A stretch of DNA of 64,000 nucleotides from Taeniopygia guttata (Eukaryota > Chordata > Aves > Passeriformes > Estrildidae), in assembly GCF_048771995.1 (NCBI RefSeq), contig NC_133026.1, positions 122,400,001-122,464,000 of the forward strand. Direction: 5' to 3'. This document shows positions 26,426 through 40,391 of this stretch, piece after piece. Made by a program: the position numbers and the translations under genes. The notes below the pieces were generated by a model. It was not told the origin of the DNA. It saw only the letters and a program-made list of their open reading frames with translations, and ran no database searches. Each line of letters opens with the position of its first letter. The first letter of the stretch is position 1.

Positions 26426-29400
26426 AGGAAAAAGAAAAGGTGATAAGCCACTGATGTGCCAGAAAGAGACAGAGCAAAGGCAACAATAATGACATGATTC
26501 AGGTATGTAAATGAAAACACTCCTGGCAAGAAAAAGTAAAGAGGGGCTGATAAAAGTAACCTCTTTTAGTACTTTCTACTAGTACTGTGCCTTTTGCAAT
26601 GTGCCACTTTAGAAAAGCTGAGATCATAGCAGATCTCTGGATGTAGATCAGGTTTTATCAAAGCCTTTTGCTTTGTCTGGATGTTGAACAGAGAGTTGTA
26701 TTTTAACAAATGCAGAAATAATGAGGGTTACAGATATCCAACGTAAGCACAAAAAGATACACTCCACTCTAATATTTCAAAGCATTCAGACTCACAACTG
26801 AAGCAGAACTGAGGATACACAAAATTCCAATATGTAGTCATCAGGATTTCTGGTAGTAAGGAGTCTCAGTCACATATCTTTCCTTTTTCCCATTCAAAGC
26901 AAAAGGTTATATTCTGCTGAATTTTAAAAGTGTTGTGTAGGTATTATGTGCACTTCCCTATATACAGTATGTATGAATTGGCACTTTAAAGCAATTTTTA
27001 GAAGACCCTCAGTCAATTATAAATGAAACTAAATTTTTGCTTTTCTGCATGACTATACATTATATCATTTTACTAAAGGACAGTACACCTGGTCTAAAGC
27101 ACACATTTAGATATGTTAGCACTATATCTGAATACAAAGATTAATATTATTTTAGCTAAAACAAGTTGTTCCTTTGAGGGGTTTCTCCTTTTATACTTCT
27201 TCCTCTGGATTCTAAGTCACAAGTTAAAATAACTGTTTCAGTTAAGCATGGAGAAATTTAACCTCTTTAGATTTTCATGAAAGCTTCTTGGTCTGTGTAT
27301 TGCTTTTCTCCACATAAAACTTTACATTTGCATGATAAGCAGTGAAGTAGTTGGTTTAATTATTATTTAGCTGGACCCTCAAAAACTTGTTTATATCCCA
27401 AAAATGGATGGCAACATCTTGCCTGAATTACATAATTCTAGCATCGAGGAAACACTCTTTCCATCCATTGGAATTCCTTTTCCCTCATTCTGCCTTGCCT
27501 CCTCTGCGAACATTCTTCAACTCCTAGCAACCTTCTTTTTCTCCAGATTTCAAACTGGTATGCTTCCTGAAGATACAGTTTATTCCCACTGGAAAGCTCT
27601 ACTCACAGAAATTTTCACATAGGATATGTAAAATAAGGCCTTTGTCTCTGCATAAAGTACCTGTGTATTCATATACAGCAAAAGCACTATATATGCCTAA
27701 AAACGCAAATTCTACATTTACATAAAAATTAAATTGACTGCTCATAGTGACACAGATTTGATCAGCTGTTTTTATTTTTATTTTTGACACAGTTTAGCAA
27801 CTGGAAACGTAAGGGTTGTGTCTTGCTGAACAGAGAAATGAAGCACATTTTGCAAAGCCATGATGATTTTCCATAGTAATTTTTCATTAGTATTACTTAT
27901 TTTTCATTGTTCAGGAAGTCAACACTACAGAAACTGTTCCATACTTGGTATTGAAAAGAATAAAACATTTCTCGGCAATAATTCAGTAATACTATCTTTG
28001 TTACAGAAGTTTAGCATTATTTTCACTGAGCTCCTTTGTACCTTCTGAGGAAATCTGGGAGATATGTAAAGCCTAAAAGTCCAAAATAGCTGGCCCCAAG
28101 ATTATCCAAACCAGAGAATTTATATCGGTGGGATGACCAGGAAGTGTAACATATAAACAACTAATTTCTTGCTGGCAGTACTCCAGCTATCTGTCTTCTA
28201 ATGAAGAGGCTTTGGAAGAAGATTCTGCTATGTCCCAGCAGTGGAATTCAGGATAGAAAGTAGATTTGAAGGTCTTAGAAATGCATTTTTCTGCTACCTT
28301 TTCTCTTCAGATTTGCACCATTGTGCCCTGTCTAGACTGTTTAAAATATTACTTTATCAGAGGGTCCATCATCCCATAAGCCATGGAGTAATGCAGCCAT
28401 GAAGAAAGACATCCAGGAAAATCACAAAAAGCCATATAAAGGCCAGATTCTGTTTTTTAAAAACCAGCAAAAGTAGATGCTTAAGATACTAGGATGTATC
28501 TAATCAAAACAAGGAAACATTATTGGTATTGTTTAAATAATTTTATCTCCTTATGTAGAATACTGTGCATGATTCTAATAACCCATGTTAAGAAAAGATT
28601 AATTTAAATTGTAACAGCTACACATTGCAGTAGTTGAACTGATTAAGGAAATAGGGTTCTTATTTTATAAGCTATGCTTACTTGGGGGTACAAAGTTTTT
28701 TGCACAGTGCTGACAGGAATATCTATACTGGCAAAATTTCTGTGCAGTAGATTGGGCTTTGAGAGTCAAGCTTATTAGAATGACTAGAATGAAATCTACG
28801 GTGGAAGAGAGAAATGGGAAACAGCTACGAGGGACAAGACAGAAGGGATGTGCATGCCTTCTATAAACAAACCAAGAGGATAAATGTCAACGAGTCAAAT
28901 AAACTATTTAAGATAATGGAAAATGTTGGTGTTAGGAGATAGGCATAGAAATTGGCTCCAAATGAAAGTAAACTGTCAAAATTACTAGCATAGCAAAGCA
29001 CTGGTGTCACTGATCAATGGGAACCTTTACAACCTTAAATCCTGTGTTGAATATCATACCAAAAAGGTGTGGCAAGATTTCAAAATTTTCTCCTTTTGAC
29101 TTCCAAATAATGCCTTATCCTAGTAAATATTATTAAAAAAAAATTAAAAGGCATAAACCAGACACTTGCTAGCACTTTGCCCAGGCAAGATGTCATTCCT
29201 TTCCCTTGTCATTTAATTATTTCTCCATTTAATGCTATCCAGCAAAAGTATGATCTGTGGTTATGAAGTTTGATTAGCCACTTAAAGCAGACAGAAAAAC
29301 TTTATTGGTACAATATTTGCTTTTGCATGTGTTGAGTAGTCTATAACACAGACATCCAATTGTCACTCGTCATAAATCTACAAAGCACAACTACCATACT

Positions 29401-29900
29401 GCATGCGTATCCTTAAAGCTACAGTTACAAATTAAACTTTTATTGGTGCATCTATTTTTCTCACTGAACAACACAACTACAAAGCAAATTGAGAACTGCC
29501 AGGATACCACTTGAGCATTAACTTGGTAGCTGTCTCCCCACTGTGCTGGCACAATTTTAACTCTTCTTCCTATTCAAGGGTCTTGCAGCACAGCTGTGGC
29601 CCAAAGGCAGTCGTGTTTGGCACTTACAGACCCAGATGACAACGTCTGGTGTGTCTCTTTCCAAAAGCAGCAGCAGCAGCGACATCTGGATCTACTGACA
29701 GCTCGAGGGTTTCTCTCTTGGCTGGGTTCCCCCCCGGCAGCTGTGGAACTGCCTCTATTGCTGTCCTGAGGCTGGGCTCTGGTGAGGCAACTGCTCCCTC
29801 CTCCTGCTGTGATTATGAGATTCCTCACTGTGCGCTTCTAATCAGCCTCTCTCCTCAATTGCATTACACTGAAAACAAAGGGAAGAAAAGGGGAAAGTGG
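23316..29900. other. Non-coding DNA with an A27 homopolymer
   Basis: No gene recognised. An A27 run lies at 26396-26422. An RFX/X-box-like half motif, GTTGCTAGGAGAC, is near 25053. A GC-richer stretch at about 29575-29870 with a short CAG run borders the compound purine array, but it has no recognisable protein or repeat signature. Open frames are short and lack domains. Confidence 0.5.
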
Positions 29901-30575
29901 AAAGGGGAAAGGGGAAAGGGGAAAGGGGAAAGGGGAAAGGGGAAAGGGGAAAGGGGAAAGGGGGAAGGGGAAAGGGGGAAGGGGGAAGGGGGAAGGGGGA
30001 AGGGGGAAGGGGGAAGGGGGAAGGGGGAAGGGGGAAGGGGGAAGGGGGAAGGGGGAAGGGGGAAGGGGGAAGGGGGAAGGGGGAAGGGGGAAGGGGGAAG
30101 GGAAGGGAGAAGGGGGAAGGGAAGGGAAGGGAAGGGAAGGGAAGGGAAGGGAAGGGAAGGGAAGGGAAGGGAAGGGAAGGGAAGGGAAGGGAAGGGAAGG
30201 GAAGGGAAGGGAAGGGAAGGGAAGGGAAGGGAAGGGAAGGGAAGGGAAGGGAAGGGAAGGGAAGGGAAGGGAAGGGAAGGGAAGGGAAGGGAAGGGAAGG
30301 GAAGGGAAGGGAAGGGAAGGGAAGGGAAGGGAAGGGAAGGGAAGGGAAGGGAAGGGAAGGGAAGGGAAGGGAAGGGAAGGGAAGGGAAGGGAAGGGAAGG
30401 GAAGGGAAGGGAAGGGAAGGGAAGGGAAGGGAAGGGAAGGGAAGGGAAGGGAAGGGAAGGGAAGGGAAGGGAAGGGAAGGGAAGGGAAGGGAAGGGAAGG
30501 GAAGGGAAGGGAAGGGAAGGGAAGGGAAGGGAAGGGAAGGGAAGGGAAGGGAAGGGAAGGGAAGGGAAGGGAAGG
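29901..30575 (+). repeat. Three-tier purine array: AAAGGGG, AAGGGGG, then AAGGG
   Basis: Tier 1 (29901-29956) is eight perfect AAAGGGG heptamers. A 22-bp transition with 8- and 6-bp hybrids (29957-29978) leads to tier 2 (29979-30097), 17 perfect AAGGGGG heptamers. A short mixed junction (30098-30116) includes two AAGGG units and one last AAGGGGG. Tier 3 (30117-30571) is 91 uninterrupted AAGGG pentamers plus a partial one. All G's are on the + strand. The long frames here (29649-30593, 29897-30625 and minus 29864-30583) arise because neither unit contains a stop codon in any frame. The 29649 frame merely starts in unique sequence upstream. They should not be annotated as proteins. Confidence 0.98.
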
Positions 30576-30720
30576 AAAAACATTTCCTTTTAATTTTTCA
30601 TTTTTCTAGAATGGTCTATTCTTAGCCCTTCAAATGCACTTCCCACTTATTTGCCACATTGGTTCTGTCTGCAAGAATTTCAGCTTCCCAAACAGACTAT
30701 TTCAGTGTGGGCTTGGCTTT

Positions 30721-30817
30721 GGTGTTGTTTTGGGGTGGTGGGGTTTTTTGGTGTTTTTTTTGTTTTGGTTTAGTTTGGTTTTTTTTTATTTGTTTGATTG
30801 TTTGGGGGTTTTTTTTG
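30721..30817 (+). repeat. G/T-rich low-complexity tract
   Basis: Almost only G and T on the + strand, with GGGG, GGTGG, GGGG and GGGGG runs separated by T-runs. It begins about 145 bp after the purine array. It could form G-quadruplexes on the + strand. The overlapping Phe/Val/Gly-rich frames are compositional artefacts. Confidence 0.9.
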
Positions 30818-33800
30818 CCAGTTTCTAGGTATAAATGTAATTTCTCTTTAGAAACAGATGAGTAAACTACACCAAATTCAAGATCTGTGCTCTCTGACAC
30901 AAATGAGCACAATGACTGAGTATCCATATAAGAGCTAGAAGCTGGGCAGAGTTTGTCTTAAAGGTGATGTTTACTGGTCCCTGGATTACTGGATACTGAT
31001 GACCTACAGGAGAGGAGGTGGAATGAGAGGGGATTATAACTGATATACTACTAGACAGCAGTAGAACAGGGAACAGTATTTGGTGCAGTAGCAATCCAGA
31101 CTGAAGGAAGGAGTCCTCATTTGGGCTTGCTTATTAACCCTAACCCAATATCTGTTACAGACATAGCTGAAATAGTGAGAGGTGTTGAGGGATGCAGGTA
31201 GGCCAGAAATTAAAATAAGAGATTGAAGGAAAAGTCAAAACCAAGGCTTCTGGTGAAGACCTCAGTAGAAACAGAGGGATTCACTTAGAAAGTGAAAAAG
31301 ATTAAGCTAGCCTTGCAACACAGGACACTTTCAGAGTCTTTGTTATTTTTTAAACAAAACAACTAACAACCTCAGTCCCCATCTTTGCAAAATGTGGTGT
31401 GGGAATTTAGACTTATTTTTCCAGCCACAGTCTTGTGGCTGAAATCATGTTCAGAGCTTTAAAAATTTAAAGATAAAATGCTTCAGAGTGTGCAAGTGCC
31501 AAGAACATACAGGGCTGTCCTATCCCTACAAATAACAACCCAGTAATAATTTGGTGAACTCAGCAATACAGTAGTGACATCAAATGCTGTGTTAAACAAG
31601 GAAGTCTCCTGCTCATTTGCTGTAATTCCCTCACACAAGGTTCGTGCTTCTTTTAGGAATGTCTGATCACTATGTGAAACCTAGAGGCAGGAAAGCCAGA
31701 CAAAACTCTGAGGCTTACTAAAGCTGGAAATCTAGACCTAAAATTCTACACAAAATATAAATTATTAGCACTACAGTGAATCATATATCATAACATAAAT
31801 TAATAATATATTACTCAGTGAAATGCTAAGTGTGATTTTTAATACTATATGACAGATTTTTTAATTTATGAACTGTCTATTAAATTTAAAAATCCTTCAA
31901 TTTCTTTCTTCTCTATCATATATTAAAGTCTCCTTTTGTTTGAGCCTCCTAATCCTTCATTTATTAACAATACCACTCTTTCTCTTTTCTATTATTGCTT
32001 TTGGGTTCTTTCCTTTCATTATTTCCTTTATTTTCCTTCTACTTTTCAAGTCTCTTGATATTCAATTTTCATGACAAAACTATGTAAGAATTAGACCCAA
32101 ATGTTTTCTGTCTTTCTTCCCACATATATAATATCTTACATGAATATATTAAACTCATATATGTCATTCTTAGAGTCATCTATAAATAATATAAAATAAT
32201 AATAGGGCAAATAATATCTATCACCTGTAGTAGATAAAATATGGCAGCTTCTCTCTCTGGAGTTCTTTCTTTTCTACTGGCTTTAGTACCTAGAAATTAG
32301 TCTAATGTGGACCCCAGATCCAGATAAGCCTCAGTAGAAGGGGTTTTGCCTGCCAGATACCTACTATATAAACATTTATATATGCATCTATGTTGATTAT
32401 AATTTTCTCAATCTCTGTTAAATTGAAACCCAGGTCAAAAAGTACAAGGCTAACATTAAAATAATAAAAGAGGAAAAAAAATTACTTCCCTTGTAATTAT
32501 ATTCCTTTGTGCAAATGTAAATTCCCATAATCAAAACTGCACATAATTGCCAGTTAGTTACCTTAAGCACACTGATTTGTGGTATTTTTATGAAAGTCCC
32601 AGTCCCTTTATAACATGGTTACCCTTGGGAAGGTCCACAAATAACATGATTTTTCAGAACTCAAATTCTTCTAACTCAGTCATACATAAAAATTGATGTT
32701 TTCTAAATGTTATTGTAACATTTTTTTTCTGCTTACACCACAGTGTTTACCCATAGGCTTTTGAATGGGCATTTAAATTGGAGAAGACCCAGAGTGCATC
32801 TCTGCAACCCCCACGTTATTTAGCAGTCCACTGCAGTAGCAAGAGTTGCAGGGGGGATTGTGCAGAGCCTTTGGGATACCCAGCACCAGCAAAGCCATGT
32901 GTAGCAGTCACCACTGAGCTGTTCTACACATAATTTTTGATCTAACACACCCAAACAGGATGAGAGAGAAGAGGGCTTTGTAATACAAGTGGCATAAATG
33001 ATCACATCAGCAAGGTCATCTGAGCAGTATCCCTAGCTAGTAAAGATTTTTCCTAGTGGTCTCACAAGTAGAAGGGAACAAATGGTATCCAAAATGCTGT
33101 TACTATCAGTGATTTGTGAAACATGCCATGTGGTATATGGATGTCATAGTGTATGTAGTGTGCAGGAGAGATTTGCAAGCCATTAAAGGAATTATTCTAT
33201 TGTGAAGCACTTGAATAAATTTAAGCACATGAGTTTCAGCAAGTGAATTGAAACTATTGTGGCTGTTCCTTTTATGTGTGTCTTCTTGTACTTTTGGGTG
33301 CTAATTTTTAATATAGACCTTTATTGTTTAACTGAAATAATTCTCAGATCTTAAGAGGATTCCTGGGCAAGTGCCTGAAGACTGAAATAGTTTTCACTGA
33401 TAGATTCTAAAAACTCATTGGCTTGCACATTCTCCTGTTGAAATGCTTGAGTTTTGCACTGACACCAAAGAGCAGTTCAATTTTTAGTCTGGGCTTTGGT
33501 CCCTACATTGTGTCTGCCAACAATGGTGTCAGCTGTAATCTAGACACCTGTCTGTTAGAAACTACACTGAGACCACAAACTCATTTCATACAGATCACTG
33601 AAAAGACATTAGATGGCAATAATTGCTGTTACTTCCAACCTGGATTAGATTTGAAACAACAACCTAGGATTCATATTCTATTACTGGTCCCCTGAGTTGT
33701 TCACTACTCTTGAATTCTTTCTCTGATGTTGTGTTATGTATTCTTGAAGTAATATATCAGATTCCTGATTCTGTGCACAAAGGGAAGAGAATTCATAGAA

Positions 33801-36800
33801 ATAATTCTTAGGTGTATGTGGATTTGTATCAAAAATATATATAGTATAAACCAAATCTATTTTAGGAACATTAAAATTCTGATACCTTCCCAGAAAACAA
33901 AAATTTCCGCCCTTCTCAGGTTGAGATCATTTAAACGCTCCTGCCCCTAACAAGTGTAGGTTTAGGTTATTTTTATCTGCAGCACACATAGTGCAGACCC
34001 AAGTATTTTAAGGTTACTGAGTATCACGACAGGCTCCTCAATGGGACTAAAATACATTGTTGGAATAAATCCTCTACTGAAATAGATGGATTTGCACCAG
34101 TAAATTCCAGCAAGGAATAAAGAACATGAATTCTTGAAATATCCTAGTTCGGGGTGGTATATGTGTTAAAAAATATACATATTGTTATCAGCAATACCAG
34201 TAAAATATTTTGCATAGACATATATGGCACCAAATAGCCATCATAAATGACTATTTTATAACTCTATCGTAAATTAACGGTACATATTTGACCTCACAGT
34301 AAATTAGGATTGTGACAAACAGCATTTTTGGTCTTGTATTTTTTCAGCCAAACCCAGTGGATTTAGCACTGTTCAAACCTGTATTACATCTACACATAAA
34401 TAAAATCAGCAGTAGGATACATTCATTTCATAAGTATGTATCATCAAAACCTCTTTTTAGTTAAAAAAAAAAAAAAAAAAGGAAAAACAAAACCCTGAGT
34501 CCTAGATAATACTTTCTATACAGTGCTGTGTTTAACTGAGAGTTCATGTTTACAGCTCAGTTGTAAAAAGCTGAGGAAATAGAGCTTTGTTACCCAGACA
34601 CTGATGAAGCTCTAAATAGCATTGCAGGCAGAGCTGCATAATGAGTACATATTAAAATGTCTTTGGTGTCTTCTAAGAGTGCAGAACATTACTTGTTACT
34701 CTGACCATAAACGTATAACAATTGTGGTTTTGTAAAATAAGTTGAAACCTCCTGCAGTCTGAAATACAGAACAATGCAGATGACTAATTTGAATCAACGA
34801 GGTTCCATGTGGCATGTCACAGTGGGATTCCTAATGATCTTCTACAAGGATACTGTTTGTCTAAGGCTCTCATTTTCCATCCTGTGATGTGTGGATGTGA
34901 ACTATGCTGAAAATAATGCAAGGCTAATTACCAACCTTGTCAATGGCAATTCACATACAATGATAAACCGTACTTCTAAAAATAAAAAAAAAAAAAAATT
35001 AAAATTAAGCCACATATCCTTTCAGTAACAAGGACACTGAAACTAAAGACGGTTTCAGCATCTGTTCATAGTTTCTTTGTTTCTAACAGTATTTTTTAGG
35101 CTGGATGTCAGAACAGGTGAGAGTAAAATTAAGGAAAAAACCCCAAACCAGGATACAGCTTTACAAGACCATAATCTTCAGCATTTGTTCAGACCAAAAA
35201 TATGAGAAAGGGTATAACAAATTTTTCTGAGAAGGATGTTTATCCTATTTGTCTTTTTTTACAAATCTTCTCCTTTTTTCTCTCATGCATTTATAATGTA
35301 AAATTGTTTGATAATACTGTAATGGTCCTGTATATACACTTTCAGTTTTAAAATACTGTTTTTAATTTCATTTTTGTTCAGTTAATCAACTTTTTTTTTT
35401 TCCCTATTCAAATTGACCATGGAACAGCAAATTAAAGTGAAACTGTCACCTTTAAACACCAACATCCTTTCACAGGCACTATAGCCAAGGATACCCAATG
35501 GGACAAGAAATATTATTTAATACACTGACAGAGGGTGATGTATGTTGGTTTACATTCCCATATAAACATTTTATCCTTCCAGGTTAAATACACACAAAAC
35601 ATCAAGTGCCATTTACTATGTAAATGCTAAAGCACACAGTTAGTAATAAGTCAAAGCTATTCTCACCTTATTGACTTACTTTCTCTGTTATCTTCCTTTG
35701 TTATACATGGCACTGAGAATGGGGAAATTGTTACTCTTCTGGCACTTATATGTGTTTTTCCATCAATGTCTCATACATCCTGTTGCAAATACAGACAGGC
35801 AGGTACACTTCCCTGCACGTCATTCTGTCTACAGCTACGCACAGATACACATGCATATACACATGCACAGCTTTTCTAGTTAAAAACATGCTGGTAGGTA
35901 AGAAAAACTGGGCATCCTGTGAAGAATGACAGAATATTGTGTTAATTGTTATACCACTTTAGATGGAATGGAAAGCATTAGACATAAATAGCTGTCTTGC
36001 AAGCATTAAAGAATCTACCTTCTTGATATGCTATTGAATTAAAGCAGCTTCTTTTATAGTCACCGCTTCTGTAGCATAAGCGAATTTAGTGACAAAACAA
36101 AACAAGAGATAGAGCAATTGAAGCAGATGTTCCATGAAACTCTTACTATACAGAGCACAAGGGTCTGGCATATAGCTCATCAGTAAAACATGAGAATGTA
36201 CTTGAGTAGAAAAATCACAATCTGGTACCCACAGGCTATTGCCTGCATCTCATGTAAACTGATAAATTAAAGATGCTGCACCATTTTTCCTTGTCTTTCC
36301 TTTGTCAAATGCAATCATTTAAACATGCATTTTGGTACTGGAAAACTTAAAAAATAAGCAAACATACTAACATATACCTTGCTTGCTGAAGCACAGCCTT
36401 CTGTAGACATTAGATTTTTTCTTATCATCTCTGTGTGTATTTTTTTTAATCTCATATAATATTGTTTATTTTGCCTGAGGATTTGGACTTGTAAAAACAG
36501 ATTTCAAAGTCTACCCACTCCACCCCCTCTATTGCTATTGGTGATAGTGAGAGATGTTTTTATTGAAGATTCTGCAGAGCAAAACATCCATTTATGGTCA
36601 CTTTGTAAAGAACCATTTTAAAATTATGCAGGTGTAAAATAAACCCACCTAGAACCACTAATAAAACATATTGCTATGCTATGGGAAAAAAAAAAAAAAG
36701 TGTTCTGATAGTCAAAATAATCAAATATAAAAAGCAAACTGTCCCCAGACATTTTGATAGACTGGCAGAAAATGTAGTGTAAGTATAAGAATTTTCAGTA

Positions 36801-39800
36801 GTGATGCATAAACACAATTTATAGGTTTTGAGAATTTTATTATATTTACATCCACAGAATCTTGCCAGATCTGGGACAGTTTTAGTTTTCTGTGCTGGCT
36901 GACAGAGGTCAGACTTAACAACTGCAGAGCAGAAACATGCAGCCATAATTTGGTAAATGTTTATTTTTTTAGTATAATACAACTAATAATAAATATAAAA
37001 ATGAAAAGACTTTGATTTTTTAAACTTTAAACTTTTTATCATTATTCTTCTCTATTCTTTATTCCTTGGAATTTTAGCTTTTGTTAAATTGTTTTACAAA
37101 TGCTTAGTATTCTTTTCTTGCTTGTCTCTGGCAATCTGAAGCTAAGTGGAGACAAAATGCAAACAGAGCATTATCTGTTAAAATTTTAATGCCACATCAC
37201 AATTTTCTAATGGAGCAATCAGAATTGCAAAACAGTGTAAGTCTACTGAAACCAATAATAAATCAGGTGCTAAGAGCAGCACCTCCTGCAAGAAGTGGAC
37301 TACAGCCAAACATTGCAAGATTTACAAAAACAATTGTTTTTTTTCATTTAAAAACTTAAAACTGTCTTCTCAAAGTGCTCAAAAATTAATAGTTAACCAC
37401 ATCTCTTTACAGTTTATTGTAGGATTTTAATTGAGGAACATTGAAATCTAAAATGTATTAAAAACCAGGAGAGAAATGTAATTTGAAATAAGCACTGTGG
37501 CTTTAGCGTCAATGCAGGGCAGTATTACAGTAAAATAAAGTGCACACATATACACTAGGTAAAGTGTGCTACCATTTATTGTGTCCTTCCACTCTTTTGT
37601 TCTTATTATTGACATTACTAAAAGGACATTAAAATGTCTTCTTGCAGATCTTAGCCTGAGTAATAGAGACTAACTGTGTGTTTTGCTTAACAGGCAGGTT
37701 GTCAGGGGTATTCCAAGTATATTACTATCTCTTTTGCCAGTTTGGTGGATGCTGTAATTAAGCTATGTGCTCACCACTGCAGAAAAAAGTGACCATGTCC
37801 TAAGAATTCAAAACTACACAGAAAGCAAGGGGCAGAATAAAAGTTTCTCAACCTTCCAAAGATTACAAAAATGCTACAAAGGCACAAGAATCCTTTTAAA
37901 GTGCAGTTATATCTGCATGAAGAGTGAAATAAACTCTTCCTAAAATCTCATTCTCTATGTCATTCTCAGCTCCATACCCTCGATGTCAAGATGGCTTTGA
38001 GTGTTTATTTTTGATGGAGCTATGGCATTTAGATTTGTTGTAGCCTTCGGCTCTCACTGTAAAGGCAATGATATTTTCACTCTGTGCTTGCCTAAGTGGA
38101 TTAGGCTCTGTATTGAAACATACAAAGTATGAGCCAGAGCCTCTGCATCACAGGGCCTTAGAGCTGGCTCTTCCAGGGAGAAAGCAACAGCAGCAGTGAT
38201 CCCCCAGCTGTGATTTCTTCAGGGACAGTCTCATGGCTACTGCCTGCAATGCCACCCACACATCTGCTCAATGCTTTCTCTCCTAAGGGAGTGGGATTTG
38301 ATGCTGTCTTGAAGAGAAAAGGTGATGCTGCTAATCCTTGATTAACTGCAGCCCATTTTCCTCACAGTCACAGAGCAGATTGAACTCATAAAACTCAGAC
38401 TTGCCGAGAGCACTTGCAACCATTTCCCAGGAGTGTCTGCAGGGACTGCAGCCCCCATGCACGCATTATGCAGCCATTGGCCCCTCTTGCTTCTCATTGC
38501 TCTTGAATTGCACTTCTTGACTTAGTAGTAGAAACTGAGTCCACTTGGATATTGAAGTGCTCTCAGAACTCATGTTTTGAATATGACATTTCGCAAAAAG
38601 ATGTTTCCACAGCACAAAGGGACACAGCTTTCTGGACAGCTGTTCCAGGAAAATTATTAAAATAGATAAAGCCCCAAAATACTAGTTCACAGAAGTAGCC
38701 TCCTATCAGAATGGGAGTTATCAATTTCTATAAGTAAAAAACCCTTCAACTCTACTGAACAATTTTTATTTTAACTGCTAAGGGGATATAGTGTGATATA
38801 TGCTTAATTTGTGACTGCCCATCATCTTTGAGGGTCTAGGCTTAAGTCACAAGTAAGAGTATGTTTGATGGCCTCATCTAAGTCTTCAGCTATCTATTTC
38901 ACAAACCTCCCACAATCTGACATAGTGAGCAATCTCTGCTCAAGGCCCATAACTAGAATAGCAAAGGTGCTGCAGGTCAGTACTGAGATTTATTGAAAGG
39001 GATGTGCAGAGAAGCTTAGTCCCTCACTTTCATGAGCACTAAATTCACTCAAGATTTTAATAATAAAAAATGCAGGGTTGTCTGACAACATTCATTTTTT
39101 TTTCATGAACCTGTCTTCTCAAATTCCCAGGCTAATGCTGCACATAGTGACACAGCCAGTGTCACTCATGACAGCATTTACCTGCATTGCAACAACATGA
39201 CTTGCCTGTCAACCTTAAATGTTTGACAAACTGCTCTCTTTTCCCAAAATAAATGCATAAATAACATGAAGTATGTGTGAAACTGTTGGGGCTTTTCATT
39301 TTCATTTTGCTTTGTTTTTTTTAAAGGGCAGGCATCAGGTTTCTCTGCTTTACAGTTCTGGCTGCATTGCACGTGACCAAGTCATGGACCAAAACATGCA
39401 AAAGGCCGAGAAAATAATTTTGTTACTAACTGACTTCTTGCATTTCCTTACAGTATCTACTTCTACAGCATACAAAATGTCTGCAGGTACTTATCCTGAA
39501 AAATCTAGACACATATGCTGTATATATTATGTAAACCATAAAAATGAGGAAAAAATTATGAAATGCTACACACTGAATAAATAAAATAATTCAAAATGAT
39601 TGAATCTTCCGGTGAGATCTGACAGAACTGTAAAAAGTGGGCATTTCTCTTTAATATGTCACCAAAACCAACAAAAGTTTTATTAGCAATTATATTATTG
39701 CACTAAAAGAAATGGAGTTGATTCTTCATTCAGCCATGTTTTTAATAAAAGCATGTAAAGTAGTAGCCATCAGGTGGAACAGGCTGCTTTTAACAGTGTC

Positions 39801-40322
39801 AAATATGATTATTGGAATCACAATACACTTTCTGAATACCTTTCTTTATTAACTGAAATGGTGAGAGCTCTCCCCCTGTTCTAGTCTCCTATAACTACCA
39901 AGAAGATATGTACTGGTCTCAAAAGAATTTGTGATGATCTCATTTCTTCCTTTGGAGATAATGCTGAGCTCTTCAGGTAGCTTGCTGTTGAACAAGATTT
40001 CACATCTTTACTCTAGGAGACAGACATTCTCACTTTCATGTTATCTCCTGCATCCTACAGCTTTCATGTGCTTTCTTAAACACAACCACCTACAGAAACT
40101 GTTATGTTTATTTAATCAGCCTGTGTGTAAAACTGGATTGCTAGAGAACATAAATAGACACTGGCTTGTCTCAAAGGTTGGACAAGCTGAGGATAGGCTG
40201 GACTAAGGAGGGCTGTTCAGTTTGAGTTTGGAATGGAAGGAACAGGATTGCCATTAACCTAATTTGCCTGCAGCAAAATTTTCTGTAGCATTTCAGAACT
40301 AAGACTCAATAAAGGGAAAAGT

Positions 40323-40391
40323 GATCCAATAACACTGACATGTTATATGTTATTGAATCATAACATGTTATTGACATGTTATGATCCAATA
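40323..40391. repeat. Nest of short direct and inverted repeats
   Basis: GATCCAATA occurs at both ends (40323-40331 and 40383-40391). Between them GACATGTTAT occurs twice and the self-complementary ATAACATGTTAT once. CATAACATG and CATGTTATG form a 9-bp inverted pair with a 7-nt spacer. The arrangement looks like serial short template switches. No known element matches. Confidence 0.85.

Noticed and set aside
29649..30625. Frames of 314, 242 and 239 codons over the compound purine array
   Set aside because: Same artefact. The unique N-terminal part of the 314-codon frame (Ala/Ser-rich) has no domain and no sign of selection.
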